NCBI RefSeq assembly: GCF_030651915.1
Contig: NZ_JAUSBV010000005.1
Coordinates: 806,001-870,000 of the forward strand
Reading direction: 5' to 3'
Length of the DNA stretch: 64,000 nucleotides
DNA from: Parvibaculum sp.
GTDB lineage: Bacteria; Pseudomonadota; Alphaproteobacteria; Parvibaculales; Parvibaculaceae
The notes beneath the pieces were generated by a model. The model saw nothing but the letters and a program-made list of their open reading frames with translations, was not told the DNA's origin and made no database searches. Below, piece after piece: positions 16,880 through 26,091 of this stretch; position 1 is the stretch's first letter, and each line of letters starts with the position of its first letter. A program made the translations under genes and the position numbers.

Positions 16880-17947
16880 GTGAGTGAAACGATCCGCTAC
16901 GGGATCATCGGGTCCGGCATGATGGGGATCGAGCACATCATGAACATCAATATCATCCCCGGCGCCCGCGTCGTAGCGATCGCCGACCCGCATCAGGGCT
17001 CGCGCGACTGGGGCCGCGCGACGGCCGAGGGCGAGATCGCGGTCCATGAAGATTATCGCGAAATGCTGGATTCAGACGCGCTCGATGCCGTGATCGTGGC
17101 AACACCCAACTACACCCATGCGGCGGTGCTGGACGACATATTCGAGACCTCTCTGCATGTGCTTTGCGAGAAGCCGCTTTGCACGACCCTGGAAGATGCG
17201 CAGAAGGCCGCTGCACGCGCAAAAAAGCACAAAGGCGTCTTCTGGGTGGGCATGGAATATCGCTACATGCCGCCCGTGATGCGCTTCGTCGAGGAAGTGC
17301 ATGGCGGACGGGCCGGCCGCCTCCGGATGTTCGCCATCCGCGAGCACCGATTTCCCTTTCTCCGAAAAGTCGGCGACTGGAATCGCTTCAGCCGCAATAC
17401 AGGCGGTACGCTGGTCGAAAAGAGCTGTCACTATTTCGACATGATGCGATATGTGGTGCAGTCAGAGCCGGTACGCATCTATGCCAGCGGCGGTCAGAAC
17501 GTGAACCATCTCGACGAGCGTTATGACGGAAAAACGCCCGACATTCTGGACAACGCATATGTGATCGTCGATTTTGCCAACGGCGTCCGCGCCATGCACG
17601 ATCTGTGCATGTTTGCCGAGGGATCGCGCAATCAGGAAGAGATGTCGGCCGTCGGCGACGCAGGGAAGATCGAATGCCTGATCCCGGAGAGCAATCTCGT
17701 CTTCGGTACGCGGAAACCGAAGAAGGTGGAGGTGGAGCATGTAGCCGTGCGGGAAGAGCTGCTGAAGGCCGGCCATCACCATGGCGCCTCCTACTATCAG
17801 CATCTGGCATTCCAGCATACGATCCGCGAGGACGGACCGGCACAAGTGACCGCAGATGATGGATTGAAGGCCGTGGCGATGGGCCTTGCGGCGCATCAGT
17901 CGATCGACGAGGGGCGGCCAGTGCACATGAGCGAATTCGGATTATAA
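16880..17947 (+). CDS. Gfo/Idh/MocA-family oxidoreductase
   Basis: A 355-residue NAD(P)-dependent oxidoreductase. The N-terminal Rossmann fold starts IRYGIIGSGMMGIEHI, and the family motif CEKPL lies in HVLCEKPLCTT near residue 97. The C-terminal substrate domain includes GGTLVEKSCHYFDMMRY with the usual Lys/His. Sugar or cyclitol derivatives are typical substrates, but specificity is not evident. The start is GTG at 16880 after GGGAGAGAC. It leads a two-gene unit with the GST, 28 bases downstream. Confidence 0.88.
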   Translation: MSETIRYGIIGSGMMGIEHIMNINIIPGARVVAIADPHQGSRDWGRATAEGEIAVHEDYREMLDSDALDAVIVATPNYTHAAVLDDIFETSLHVLCEKPLCTTLEDAQKAAARAKKHKGVFWVGMEYRYMPPVMRFVEEVHGGRAGRLRMFAIREHRFPFLRKVGDWNRFSRNTGGTLVEKSCHYFDMMRYVVQSEPVRIYASGGQNVNHLDERYDGKTPDILDNAYVIVDFANGVRAMHDLCMFAEGSRNQEEMSAVGDAGKIECLIPESNLVFGTRKPKKVEVEHVAVREELLKAGHHHGASYYQHLAFQHTIREDGPAQVTADDGLKAVAMGLAAHQSIDEGRPVHMSEFGL

Positions 17948-17975
17948 AAACAAACGGACGACAGGGAACCGACAT

Positions 17976-18617
17976 ATGCTGACGCTTTATCATTGCAACG
18001 GCGCGCGCTCGATGCGCTCGCTCTGGCTGCTTTGCGAAATGGGTATCGAATTCGAGTTGAAGGAACTTCCTTTCAGCATGGAGGGTTTGCGGACGCCGGA
18101 ATATCTGGCGATCTCGCCCTTGGGGCGCGTGCCCTGCCTTGTCGATGACGGCGTATCCGTTTTCGAGTCGGGCGCCATCGCGCAATATCTCGGCGAACAT
18201 TACGACCCGGAAGGCAAACTGCACCGGGCGCCGGGGACGCCTGAGCGCACCGAATGGCTGATCTGGCTTCACTACGCGGAAACGATGGCGGTGCATGGTG
18301 CGAGCCTTGTGCAGCAGAAGGTTTTCATTGCCAAGGAAGAGCGCTCGCCAGTGGTACAGAAGCTTGAATCGCGGCGGCTCGAAAAGGCGCTCGAGGTTGT
18401 CGACAAGCATCTCGCCGGCCGTGACTATCTGCTCAAAAGCGGCTTCAGCGCCGTCGACACCAATGTCGGCTACAGCGTGCATCTGGCGAAGGGCTTTGTG
18501 CCGCTCGATCCGTTCCCGAATGTCGTTGCTTATTACGAACGGATTTCGACGCGACCGGCATTCAAAAGGGCAGCGGCCAGCGTGCCGCTTACGGAGCAGG
18601 CGCCGAAATCGGCGTGA
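17976..18617 (+). CDS. Glutathione S-transferase
   Basis: A 213-residue cytosolic GST. The N-terminal thioredoxin-like domain runs from LTLYHCNGARSMRS, with a serine in the glutathione-activating position, to the glutathione-binding VFESGAIAQYLGEHY. The C-terminal helical domain ends near residue 200 with SAVDTNVGYSVHLAKGF, the usual N-capping motif region. Likely conjugates or isomerises small electrophiles. The last 29 bases overlap the end of the convergent GH17-like gene. Confidence 0.9.
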   Translation: MLTLYHCNGARSMRSLWLLCEMGIEFELKELPFSMEGLRTPEYLAISPLGRVPCLVDDGVSVFESGAIAQYLGEHYDPEGKLHRAPGTPERTEWLIWLHYAETMAVHGASLVQQKVFIAKEERSPVVQKLESRRLEKALEVVDKHLAGRDYLLKSGFSAVDTNVGYSVHLAKGFVPLDPFPNVVAYYERISTRPAFKRAAASVPLTEQAPKSA

Positions 18618-19578
18618 GGTCGTCCATCACACGCTTGGGCGCGCGCGTCTCGGTGAAGAGGCCCCAATGTGCTTCTTCAGGATGCTCGCCCGGCACCGGG
18701 TTGAAGTCGTAAACGCGCCAAGGCGCGTCGAAAGCGGAAAAGAAGGCGAAGGCGCGGGCGCGCGATGGCGGCAGCACCTTTTGAAGCTCCCCGTAAAAGG
18801 CCGCCTGCTTCGCCTCGTCGAAGCCCTTTTCGGCGGGGCCGGTCGGAACGCCGGTCTCCTTCACGAGTATGGGACCGCAAAAAGCCTCGTCAGCGAGGCG
18901 TCTGCTGACCTGGACAACAAAATCCGCCCAATTGAAGGGCGGCGCTTCTGAAAACCACGGCTCGAAAACGGGGTGGATGTTCACCGCCATGAAGTCGAGC
19001 CCGGCGAGAAGCGGCCGCGCCGCCGGCGTCAGAAATTCAGCGAAGGGCTCGGTGACGGAGAGCGGCAATCCGGGCGCGCGGGTGCGGACATGCGCGACGG
19101 CGGATTCGAGGGCGGCCCAATCGCCGCGCTGACCGAAGACGACTTCATTGCCGAGCGAGAGGCCGACAACGATTTCGGGATGCGTCTCCCAAGCGGCCAG
19201 TGAGGCGGCGAGCTCCGTCTCGTCCGAAGGATCCCACACACCGACGATGACGGCACGAAAGCCCAGCTCCGCGGCGATAGCCGGCACCTTCTCAGCACCG
19301 CTATGCGCGCCATAGGTGATCAATCCGTCGAACCAGGGGCGCAGGGCGGCCAGGTCGGCGCGGATGCTCTCCTCGCCGGCGGCGACGGGATTGCCGTCCC
19401 AGACCTTCAGCGCGGTCGGCTGATAGGCGACGAAGCGGCCTTCGGCCATGGCGTCCTGAAGCCGTGTGAGCGTGGGTGCGGCTTCGTCGCGCTGGGCGCA
19501 GCCGGGAGCCGCCTGCGCGGGTAGCCCCGCGACAAGGGGAAAAGCAATGGCAAGCAGAAGGACAATCCGGGCACGCAT
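18589..19578 (-). CDS. Secreted GH17-like glycoside hydrolase
   Basis: A 329-residue protein with a signal peptide (RIVLLLAIAFPLVAGLPAQA) and a TIM-barrel resembling family 17 beta-1,3-glucanase-like proteins. The acid/base glutamate is in GLSLGNEVVFG and the probable nucleophile in ILVKETGVPTGP. WGLFTETRAPK near the C-terminus matches the family's end segment. It may act on beta-1,3 or cyclic beta-glucans in the periplasm. ATG 19578 (MRARIVLLL) is chosen over 19614, which falls in the terminator region. No glucan synthase is adjacent. Confidence 0.75.
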   Translation of the reverse strand: MRARIVLLLAIAFPLVAGLPAQAAPGCAQRDEAAPTLTRLQDAMAEGRFVAYQPTALKVWDGNPVAAGEESIRADLAALRPWFDGLITYGAHSGAEKVPAIAAELGFRAVIVGVWDPSDETELAASLAAWETHPEIVVGLSLGNEVVFGQRGDWAALESAVAHVRTRAPGLPLSVTEPFAEFLTPAARPLLAGLDFMAVNIHPVFEPWFSEAPPFNWADFVVQVSRRLADEAFCGPILVKETGVPTGPAEKGFDEAKQAAFYGELQKVLPPSRARAFAFFSAFDAPWRVYDFNPVPGEHPEEAHWGLFTETRAPKRVMDDLTPISAPAP

Positions 19579-19613
19579 ATACCCAAGGATAGTGCGGCTG
19601 CAAAACGAAAACA

Positions 19614-19644
19614 CCCCACACGCGGGAATTTCCCGTGCGTGGGG
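19614..19644 (-). terminator. Rho-independent terminator of the HU gene
   Basis: A 13-position stem, 19614-19626 with 19632-19644, has a 5-base loop, one A-C mismatch and one wobble pair. On the minus strand it is followed by TGTTTTCGTTTT; on the plus strand TTTTT also follows, so it may work in both directions. It separates the HU gene from the GH17-like gene. Confidence 0.85.
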
Positions 19645-19676
19645 CGCTTTTTCGCTACTCTATGAAGCAGAGAGCC

Positions 19677-20012
19677 TTAGACGGCTTCCTTGAGGTCCTT
19701 CGCGACGCGGAAGGCGACCTTCTTGGAGGCTTTGATCTTGATGGCTTCGCCGGTCGCCGGGTTGCGGCCCATGCGGGCAGCGCGCTTGCGAACCTGAAGA
19801 ATGCCGAGGCCCGTGAGGCGGACCTTGTTGCCCTTTTTCAGGTTCTTGACCGTCAGTTCAACGAAGTCGCTGAACAGTTCGGTCGCGGCCTTCTTGGACA
19901 TGCTGTGCTTCTCGGCCAGTTCGGCGATCAGCTTCGACATCGGAACGGTTGGCGCAGTCGGCGCCTTCTTGGCGGCGGCAGGAGCCTTCTTGGCAGCGGG
20001 TTTAGTGGCCAT
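19677..20012 (-). CDS. HU-family DNA-binding protein with basic N-terminal tail
   Basis: A 111-residue nucleoid protein. Residues 1-24 are an Ala/Lys/Pro tail (KPAAKKAPAAAKKAPTAP), followed by a normal HU/IHF domain. That domain includes SKLIAELAEKHSMSKKAATEL, GLGILQVRKRAARMGRNPATGEAI and VAFRVAKDLKEAV. The GRNPATGE loop is the beta-arm that enters the DNA minor groove. The ribosome site GAGGGA precedes the ATG, and a sigma70-like promoter and a terminator frame the gene, so it appears monocistronic. Confidence 0.93.
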   Translation of the reverse strand: MATKPAAKKAPAAAKKAPTAPTVPMSKLIAELAEKHSMSKKAATELFSDFVELTVKNLKKGNKVRLTGLGILQVRKRAARMGRNPATGEAIKIKASKKVAFRVAKDLKEAV

Positions 20013-20043
20013 AATTTAAATTCCCTCGGATAAGTTCGGGACG

Positions 20044-20072
20044 ATATTCACTGAGTCGCGCGATTCGTCCAA
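20044..20072 (-). promoter_or_regulatory. Candidate sigma70 promoter of the HU gene
   Basis: On the minus strand TTGGAC (20067-20072) and GAATAT (20044-20049) are separated by 17 bases, close to the alphaproteobacterial housekeeping consensus. It lies about 32 bases before the HU start. Confidence 0.55.
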
Positions 20073-20155
20073 GCAATAAGTGCATATTTGACGGGCATCG
20101 GAGCGAAAAACTGTTGATAACACGGGCTCGGATGCGCGCCTGTCCGAAAAAACCC

Positions 20156-21115
20156 TTATTCGAAGGCCTCATCCCATGTGCCGCGCGTCGATGCCTTGGA
20201 ATATTCGGTGGCGCGGTTTTCGAAGAAGTTGGTGTGTTCGATGCCGTTCAGCATCTCGTCCATCCAGGGCAGCGGGTTCTTGTCCGTGCGGTACATCGGC
20301 TGCAGGTTGAGCTGCACCAGGCGGCGGTCGGCAATGTAGCGGATATATTGCTTCACTTCTTCCGCATTGAGGCCCTCGACACCGCCCATTTCGAAGGCGA
20401 GATCGATGAACGCATCTTCGTGATGGATGATGGTTTCACAAGCCTTGTAGATGTCGCGACGCAGTTCCTCGGTCCAGATTTCCGGATTCTCGTCAATAAA
20501 CGTGCGGAAGAGCTTGACGATCGAATTCGTATGCAGCGACTCGTCGCGCGCCGACCATGTGATGATCTGGCCCATGCCCTTCATCTTGTTGAAGCGCGGG
20601 AAGTTCATCAGGATGGCGAAGGATGCGAAGAGCTGGACGCCCTCGGTGAACGCGCCGAATACGGCGAGCGTCTTGGCGATGTCCGCCTTCGAGCCCATGC
20701 CCCATTCGCGCATGTAGTCGAACTTGTCCTTCATTTCCTTGTATTTCATGAAGGCTTCGTATTCGGCTTCCGGAATGCCGATCGTGTCGAGCAGATGGCT
20801 GTAGGCGGAAATATGGACCGTCTCCATGTTGGAGAAGGCACTGAGCATCATGGCCACTTCGGTTGGTTTGAAGACGCCCGAATAATGCTTCATGTAGCAA
20901 TTGTTGACTTCAACGTCGGCCTGCACGAAGAAGCGGAAAATCTGGGTCAGCAGATTGCGCTCGCCGGGCGTCAGCTTCTTCGCCCAGTCCTTGACGTCGT
21001 CAGCCAGCGGCACTTCCTCGGGCAGCCAATGGATGCGCTGCTGCGTCAGCCAGGCGTCGTAGGCCCATGGGTAGCGGAAGGGCTTGTAGACGAGACGTTC
21101 TTCGAGGAGGGACAT
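20156..21115 (-). CDS. nrdB: Class I ribonucleotide reductase small subunit
   Basis: A 319-residue R2 subunit that houses the diiron-tyrosyl radical used to start ribonucleotide reduction. Metal-ligand motifs include ADVEVNN, METVHISAY near residues 96-104 (Glu, His and the radical Tyr four residues after the His), and TIIHHEDAFIDLA. The C-terminus STRGTWDEAFE is the expected R1-docking tail. ATG 21115 (MSLLEERLVY) is chosen over 21175. It follows nrdA by 72 bases and is probably co-transcribed with it. Confidence 0.93.
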   Translation of the reverse strand: MSLLEERLVYKPFRYPWAYDAWLTQQRIHWLPEEVPLADDVKDWAKKLTPGERNLLTQIFRFFVQADVEVNNCYMKHYSGVFKPTEVAMMLSAFSNMETVHISAYSHLLDTIGIPEAEYEAFMKYKEMKDKFDYMREWGMGSKADIAKTLAVFGAFTEGVQLFASFAILMNFPRFNKMKGMGQIITWSARDESLHTNSIVKLFRTFIDENPEIWTEELRRDIYKACETIIHHEDAFIDLAFEMGGVEGLNAEEVKQYIRYIADRRLVQLNLQPMYRTDKNPLPWMDEMLNGIEHTNFFENRATEYSKASTRGTWDEAFE

Positions 21116-21187
21116 GGTGGTTCTCGTTGCCGAATGGGTTAGAGACACGAATGGCCCGGTTTGACACCGGGCCATGCTGTTAACGCG

Positions 21188-23173
21188 TTACTGACAGGCG
21201 AGGCATTCTTCGTAGTCGTTGGACTGCGCTTCGGCCGCCACCTGATCGAGCGTCAGCACGTCGAGCTTCTTTGCCGGCACCAGCGAAACGACTTCGGCCT
21301 TTTCGGCGCGCTGGATCGAAAGCGAGCGACAGTAATAGAGGCTCTTCACGCCCTGCTTCCAGGCCAGGATATGGAGCTTGTTGAGGTCGCGCTTGTGGAC
21401 GTCGGCGGCCAGGAAGAGGTTGACCGATTGCGCCTGGTCGATCAGCGGCGCGCGGTCGCCCGCATGTTCGACGACCCAGCGCTGGTCGAGTTCGAAGGCG
21501 GTTTTGAAGACGTCCTTCTCTTCGTCCGTCAGAAAATCGAGATGCTGCACCGATCCGCCATTCGTCACGATGGACGACCAGGTGTCGTCGTCGTTGCGGC
21601 CCTTCTGCTCCAGCAGTTTCGTCAGATGCCGGTTGCGGACGTTGAAGGAGCCCGACAGCGTCTTGTGCGTGAAGGAATTGGCCGCGATCGGCTCAATGCC
21701 CGGCGAGGTGCCGCCGGTGATAATCGAGATCGAGGCCGTCGGTGCGATCGCCGTCTTGTTGGAGAAGCGCTCGTTGAAGCCGTATTCGGCGGCGTCCGGG
21801 CAGGCACCGCGTTCATCAGCGAGCTTTTTCGAGGCGGCGTCGACGCCTTCCTTGATACGGGTGAACATGCGCTTGTTCCAGACCTTCGCCATGACGCCCT
21901 CAAAGGGGACCATGTTGGCCTGCAGATAGGAGTGGAAGCCCATGACGCCGAGGCCGACCGAACGTTCGCGCATGGCGGCGTATTTGGCGCGGGCCATTTC
22001 GCCGGGGGCGCGGTCGATGAAATCCTGCAGTACATTGTCGAGGAAGCGCATCACGTCCTCGACGATCGTCGGGTGGTCCTGCCATTCGTTGTAGGTTTCG
22101 AGATTGAGCGAGGAGAGGCAGCAGACGGCCGTGCGCTGTTCGCCATGCTGGTCGATGCCGGTCGGCAGCGTGATCTCGGCGCAGAGGTTCGAGGTTTTGA
22201 CCTCGAGGCCGGCGAGCTTGTGGTGCTCGGGGCGCGCGTTGTTCACGGTGTCCTTGTAGATGATGTAGGGCTCGCCGGTTTCGATGCGTGAGGTCAGCAG
22301 GCGGATCCAGAGCGAACGGGCAGAGACGGCTTTCTGGACCGTCTTGTCCTTGGGGCTGCGCAAATCCCATTCCTCGTCGGCCTCGACGGCGCGCATGAAG
22401 GCGTCGGATACCAGCACACCGTGATGCAAGTTCAATGCCTTGCGGTTCGGGTCGCCGCCGGTCGGGCGGCGCATTTCCATGAATTCCTCGATCTCGGGAT
22501 GATCGATCGGCAGATAGACGGCCGCCGAGCCGCGGCGCAGCGAGCCCTGGCTGATGGCGAGCGTCAGCGAATCCATGACGCGGATGAAGGGGATGATGCC
22601 CGAGGTCTTGCCATTGCCGCCGACCGTTTCGCCGATCGAGCGCAGATTGCCCCAATAAGAGCCGATGCCGCCGCCCTTGGCCGCCAGCCAGACATTCTCG
22701 TTCCAGAGACCGACAATGCCGTCGAGACTGTCGGAGGCCTCGTTGAGGAAGCAGGAGATCGGCAGGCCGCGCTGGGTGCCGCCATTCGACAGCACCGGCG
22801 TCGCCGGCATGAACCAAAGGCGCGAAATATAATCGTAGAGGCGCTGCGCATGGGCCGTATCGCCCTTGTCGGCATAGAAGGAGGCGACGCGGGCGAACAT
22901 GTCCTGATAGGACTCGCCCGGCATCAGGTAACGGTCGCGCAGGGTCGCTTTGCCGAATTCGGTCAGCAGCGCGTCGCGCGCGTGATCGACCTTCACCCGG
23001 GGGCGGCCATCCAACTGGACGGCCTGATATTGCTCGCCGAAAACCATTTCCGGTTCGGCCTGGATGCGCGAACCGGCGCGTACACGGCGCACCTGCGCAT
23101 CACCCGTAATCATTGCCGACAGGCCGGCCTCGACCTCACTCATATCCACCGCTTTCGACGTGTCGTTCAGCAT
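21188..23173 (-). CDS. nrdA: Class I ribonucleotide reductase large subunit
   Basis: A 661-residue R1 subunit reducing nucleoside diphosphates. Active-site residues are the cysteine in LPISCFLNEAS near 138, Asn-Cys-Glu in KTSNLCAEITLP near 329, the partner cysteine in AVCCLSSLNL, the radical-transfer tyrosines in VKSLYYCRS near 611, and the C-terminal shuttle pair in EECLACQ. No N-terminal ATP-cone is recognisable, which fits the short length. The ATG at 23173 follows GGGGGA; the longer frame to 23296 is not supported. Confidence 0.94.
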   Translation of the reverse strand: MLNDTSKAVDMSEVEAGLSAMITGDAQVRRVRAGSRIQAEPEMVFGEQYQAVQLDGRPRVKVDHARDALLTEFGKATLRDRYLMPGESYQDMFARVASFYADKGDTAHAQRLYDYISRLWFMPATPVLSNGGTQRGLPISCFLNEASDSLDGIVGLWNENVWLAAKGGGIGSYWGNLRSIGETVGGNGKTSGIIPFIRVMDSLTLAISQGSLRRGSAAVYLPIDHPEIEEFMEMRRPTGGDPNRKALNLHHGVLVSDAFMRAVEADEEWDLRSPKDKTVQKAVSARSLWIRLLTSRIETGEPYIIYKDTVNNARPEHHKLAGLEVKTSNLCAEITLPTGIDQHGEQRTAVCCLSSLNLETYNEWQDHPTIVEDVMRFLDNVLQDFIDRAPGEMARAKYAAMRERSVGLGVMGFHSYLQANMVPFEGVMAKVWNKRMFTRIKEGVDAASKKLADERGACPDAAEYGFNERFSNKTAIAPTASISIITGGTSPGIEPIAANSFTHKTLSGSFNVRNRHLTKLLEQKGRNDDDTWSSIVTNGGSVQHLDFLTDEEKDVFKTAFELDQRWVVEHAGDRAPLIDQAQSVNLFLAADVHKRDLNKLHILAWKQGVKSLYYCRSLSIQRAEKAEVVSLVPAKKLDVLTLDQVAAEAQSNDYEECLACQ

Positions 23174-23501
23174 TTTGGTCCCCCGATTTGCCCTTATCGG
23201 CCGCACCCGAAAAGGCACAAAGTCACCGCGCCGGCGGCTGGATAAACCATCGCCGTCTCCCTGCCCCATACAGCGGGCAGAACTCAAAAGGTTCATGATT
23301 GCGCCGCCGCCTCGGTTCGATCCCCTATTGGGCGGAGCGCGTCCAGATATAGTAGCTCGCCTTGCCGCGAGGTCAATCAGTAGTATGAGCTACGCAGCAA
23401 AAAAATGGTAAACGGCGCCGGGCCGGGGTGGCGGCCGGGGAAATTTCCGTTGCATATTCAACAGGTTGATTCCGCCCTTCGCTATCCGAGGACAGGACCC
23501 C
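23174..23501. other. Divergent intergenic region nrdA / pip
   Basis: A 328-base gap between the nrdA and proline iminopeptidase starts. It should hold the nrdA promoter and the candidate NrdR box. It also contains an AT-rich stretch at 23396-23410. No credible small gene was found; the short frames here are rich in Arg and Pro and typical of non-coding GC-rich DNA. Confidence 0.5.
23343..23353 (-). promoter_or_regulatory. Possible NrdR box upstream of nrdA
   Basis: The minus strand reads ACTATATCTGG, matching most of one half of the NrdR consensus (acaCwATATaTwG). It is about 170 bases before the nrdA start. A second clear box at the usual spacing was not found, so this is a weak call. Confidence 0.3.
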
Positions 23502-24485
23502 ATGCCCGACGCGACACCCGAAGCGATGAGCCGCCGGACGCTCTATCCCGAGATTGAACCCTACCGGACGGGGACGCTGAAAGTGTCCGATTTGCACAGC
23601 ATCTATTTCGAGGAGTGCGGCAACCCGAAGGGCAAACCCGTCGTCATCGTGCATGGGGGGCCCGGCGGCGGCACCAACCCGACGATGCGGCGCACGCACA
23701 ATCCGGATGCCTATCGAATCATTCTGTTCGACCAGCGCGGCTGCGGGAAGTCGACGCCGCACGCCGAGCTCGCCGAGAACACGACGTGGGATCTCGTCGC
23801 CGACATGGAGCGCCTGCGCGAACATCTCGGCATCGAGCGCTGGCAGCTCTGTGGCGGCTCCTGGGGCTCAACGCTGGCGCTCGCCTATGCCGAAACGCAT
23901 CCGGCCCGTGTGACCGAAATCATCCTGCGTGGCATCTTCACGCTCCGGCCTCGCGAGCTCCACTGGTTCTACCAGGAAGGCACGGATGCGCTCTTCCCCG
24001 ACGCCTGGGAGGAATTCGTCGCGCCGATCCCTGCGGCCGAGCGCGGCGACCTGATGGCCGCCTATTACAAGCGACTGACCGGCGACAACGAGGCCGAGAA
24101 GCTCGCCTGCGCGCGGGCATGGAGCATCTGGGAGGGGACGACATTGTCGCTCCATTCCGACCCCGAGCGCGTCAAACGCTTCGCCGACGGGCACTTCGCC
24201 CTCGCCTTCGCGCGGATCGAATGCCACTACTTCATGAACAAGGGCTTTTTCGAGCCGCAGGACCAGTTGATCCGCGACGCCGGCCGGCTTGCCGGCATCC
24301 CCGGCGTCATCGCGCAGGGGCGCTACGACGTGGTGACGCCGATGTTCACGGCCTGGGAGCTCTCGAAGGCCTGGCCGGGCGTCGAACTCAACATCGTGGC
24401 CGATGCCGGCCACACGGCGACCGAGCCCGGCATTGTCGATGTGATGGTGAGAGCGAGCGACCGGTTTGCGGCGGCAAAGGGTTGA
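23502..24485 (+). CDS. pip: Proline iminopeptidase
   Basis: A 327-residue alpha/beta-hydrolase that removes N-terminal proline from peptides in the cytoplasm. The oxyanion motif VHGGPGGG is near residue 50, DQRGCGKSTPH follows, the nucleophile is in LCGGSWGSTLAL, the acid in QGRYDVVTP, and the histidine in ADAGHTATEP. The length is normal. ATG 23502 (MPDATPEAMSRR) follows AGGAC. The GATase gene starts 11 bases after the stop, so they may form an operon. Confidence 0.92.
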   Translation: MPDATPEAMSRRTLYPEIEPYRTGTLKVSDLHSIYFEECGNPKGKPVVIVHGGPGGGTNPTMRRTHNPDAYRIILFDQRGCGKSTPHAELAENTTWDLVADMERLREHLGIERWQLCGGSWGSTLALAYAETHPARVTEIILRGIFTLRPRELHWFYQEGTDALFPDAWEEFVAPIPAAERGDLMAAYYKRLTGDNEAEKLACARAWSIWEGTTLSLHSDPERVKRFADGHFALAFARIECHYFMNKGFFEPQDQLIRDAGRLAGIPGVIAQGRYDVVTPMFTAWELSKAWPGVELNIVADAGHTATEPGIVDVMVRASDRFAAAKG

Positions 24486-24495
24486 TTGCGACCAG

Positions 24496-25236
24496 ATGCA
24501 TATTCTCTATCTCGTCAACGCGCTCGATTCCGGGCCCGGTGTTCTGCTGGATGAGGCAGCGCGGGCGGGGGCTGAAGCGACGCTGATCCATGCACCCGAA
24601 GCGCGGAACCTGACGACCGGCGAGGCCTGCGACGTCCCGGCGACGGCAGACGGGTTCGACGGACTCGTGGTGCTTGGCGGCGTCATGGGCGTCTATGAGT
24701 CGGACCGCCATCCCTTCATTGAGGAGAGCGCGCAGCTCGTCCGGCGCTTTCACGCGGAAGGCAAGCCCGTGATGGGCGTCTGCCTCGGCTCGCAGATCGT
24801 GGCGAGCGCATTCGGTGCACCGGTCTACCGGATGCGCGACAGGCTCGATACGCATGAGGAATGGGGATTCCTGCCTCAGACATGGGAAGCGGCGGCTGCC
24901 GAAGATCCCCTGCTGCGGGAGGCACCGCAGGGCCTTTCGATCATGCATTGGCACGGCGACACGTTCGACCTGCCTGACGGCGCGGTAAGGCTCGCGACGC
25001 GCCAAAACTGCCCCAATCAGGCCTACCGGATCGGCACGCGCATTTATGGCTTCCAGTTCCATCTCGAAACGACGCGCGACATCCTCGAGGGCTGGACCAG
25101 CCTGCGCGCCGTCGCGCTTGGCCGCCCGCGCGCCGAGATCGCCGCGATTGCCGAACCGCAGATCGCATCGCATCTCGGCGCTCAGGAAGACTTCGCACGG
25201 GCCGTCATGCGACGCTGGATGGCCCTGACCGGCTGA
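24496..25236 (+). CDS. Class I glutamine amidotransferase-like protein
   Basis: A 246-residue stand-alone GATase1 domain. The nucleophile elbow GVCLGSQIVASA near residue 96 contains the catalytic cysteine, and FQFHLETTRD near residue 185 provides His and Glu. An upstream GLVVLGGVMGVYESDRHPF forms the oxyanion strand. Such proteins resemble GuaA-type domains or gamma-glutamyl hydrolases acting on small molecules. No synthetase partner is adjacent, so the substrate is unknown. It closely follows pip. Confidence 0.85.
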   Translation: MHILYLVNALDSGPGVLLDEAARAGAEATLIHAPEARNLTTGEACDVPATADGFDGLVVLGGVMGVYESDRHPFIEESAQLVRRFHAEGKPVMGVCLGSQIVASAFGAPVYRMRDRLDTHEEWGFLPQTWEAAAAEDPLLREAPQGLSIMHWHGDTFDLPDGAVRLATRQNCPNQAYRIGTRIYGFQFHLETTRDILEGWTSLRAVALGRPRAEIAAIAEPQIASHLGAQEDFARAVMRRWMALTG

Positions 25237-25239
25237 GAA

Positions 25240-26010
25240 TCAGAAATTCACACGGCGCGAAATCGCGCCGTCGACCACGAGATTGGTACCGGTGGTGAAG
25301 GACGAGGCCGGGCTCGCGAGGAAGACGGTCGCGTTGGCAATGTCCTGCGGCGTCGCCATGCGGCCGGTCGGATTGCGTTCCATCGCCTGCTTGAAGGTGT
25401 CGGGCATGTGCTGCTCGATCATGTCCCAGACGCCGCCCTTGAAATAGACCGTGCCGGGCGAGATCGTGTTGACGCGCACATGCGCGCCCGCATGTTGGCG
25501 GGCGAGCCCCTTGGCGTGATGGATCTGCGCCGCCTTCAATGCGCCGTAGGAATTGGCGCCGTCGCTTTCGGCCGCCGAGATCGAAGAGATGAACGTTGCC
25601 GAAGCGTCGCCCGACTTCTTCGCCGCTTCGGCGAGGAACGGCAGCGCTGCCTCGAAGGCGTTGACAGCACCAAGCACGTCGATCTCGAAACAGGCCCGCC
25701 ACGACTTCTCGTCATTGCCGTTCTGAAGCGCACTTGCATTGGCAACCAGAATGTCGAGACCGCCCAACGCCTTCGCCGTGTCGGCGATCCACTCTTTCAG
25801 CGCCGCACCATCCGCGATATCGGCCGTGCCGCCCAGCGCCTTGACACCCGACTCCGAAAGAGCGGCAACCGCTTCCTTCACCTGATCGGCATTGCGGGCG
25901 CATATGGCAACATCGCAGCCTTCCGCCGCCAGCGTTTCAGCGATGGCGCGGCCGATGCCGCGCGTGCCGCCGGTGACGATTGCCTTCTTGCCTTTCAGAC
26001 CGAGATCCAT
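25240..26010 (-). CDS. Short-chain dehydrogenase/reductase (FabG-like)
   Basis: A 256-residue classical SDR: TGGTRGIGRAIAET near residue 14, the ANAS segment in LDILVANASAL, an active-site serine in FISSISAAES, and Tyr/Lys in SYGALKAAQIHHAKGLA. The C-terminus VVDGAISRRVNF is typical. Likely NAD(P)H-dependent oxidation or reduction of a hydroxy/oxo-acyl or alcohol substrate. It converges on the GATase gene with a 3-base gap. It resembles the SDR at 42466-43254 in its central motif (TVYFKGGVWD versus NILFEGGVWD). Confidence 0.9.
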   Translation of the reverse strand: MDLGLKGKKAIVTGGTRGIGRAIAETLAAEGCDVAICARNADQVKEAVAALSESGVKALGGTADIADGAALKEWIADTAKALGGLDILVANASALQNGNDEKSWRACFEIDVLGAVNAFEAALPFLAEAAKKSGDASATFISSISAAESDGANSYGALKAAQIHHAKGLARQHAGAHVRVNTISPGTVYFKGGVWDMIEQHMPDTFKQAMERNPTGRMATPQDIANATVFLASPASSFTTGTNLVVDGAISRRVNF

Positions 26011-26091
26011 GACCTGCTTCTCCCTGTGATTTCATTGCAGATGGCTTCTTGCCGGGCACTCTAGCGGGCTCGGCTCGACCGACCAAGCGCG

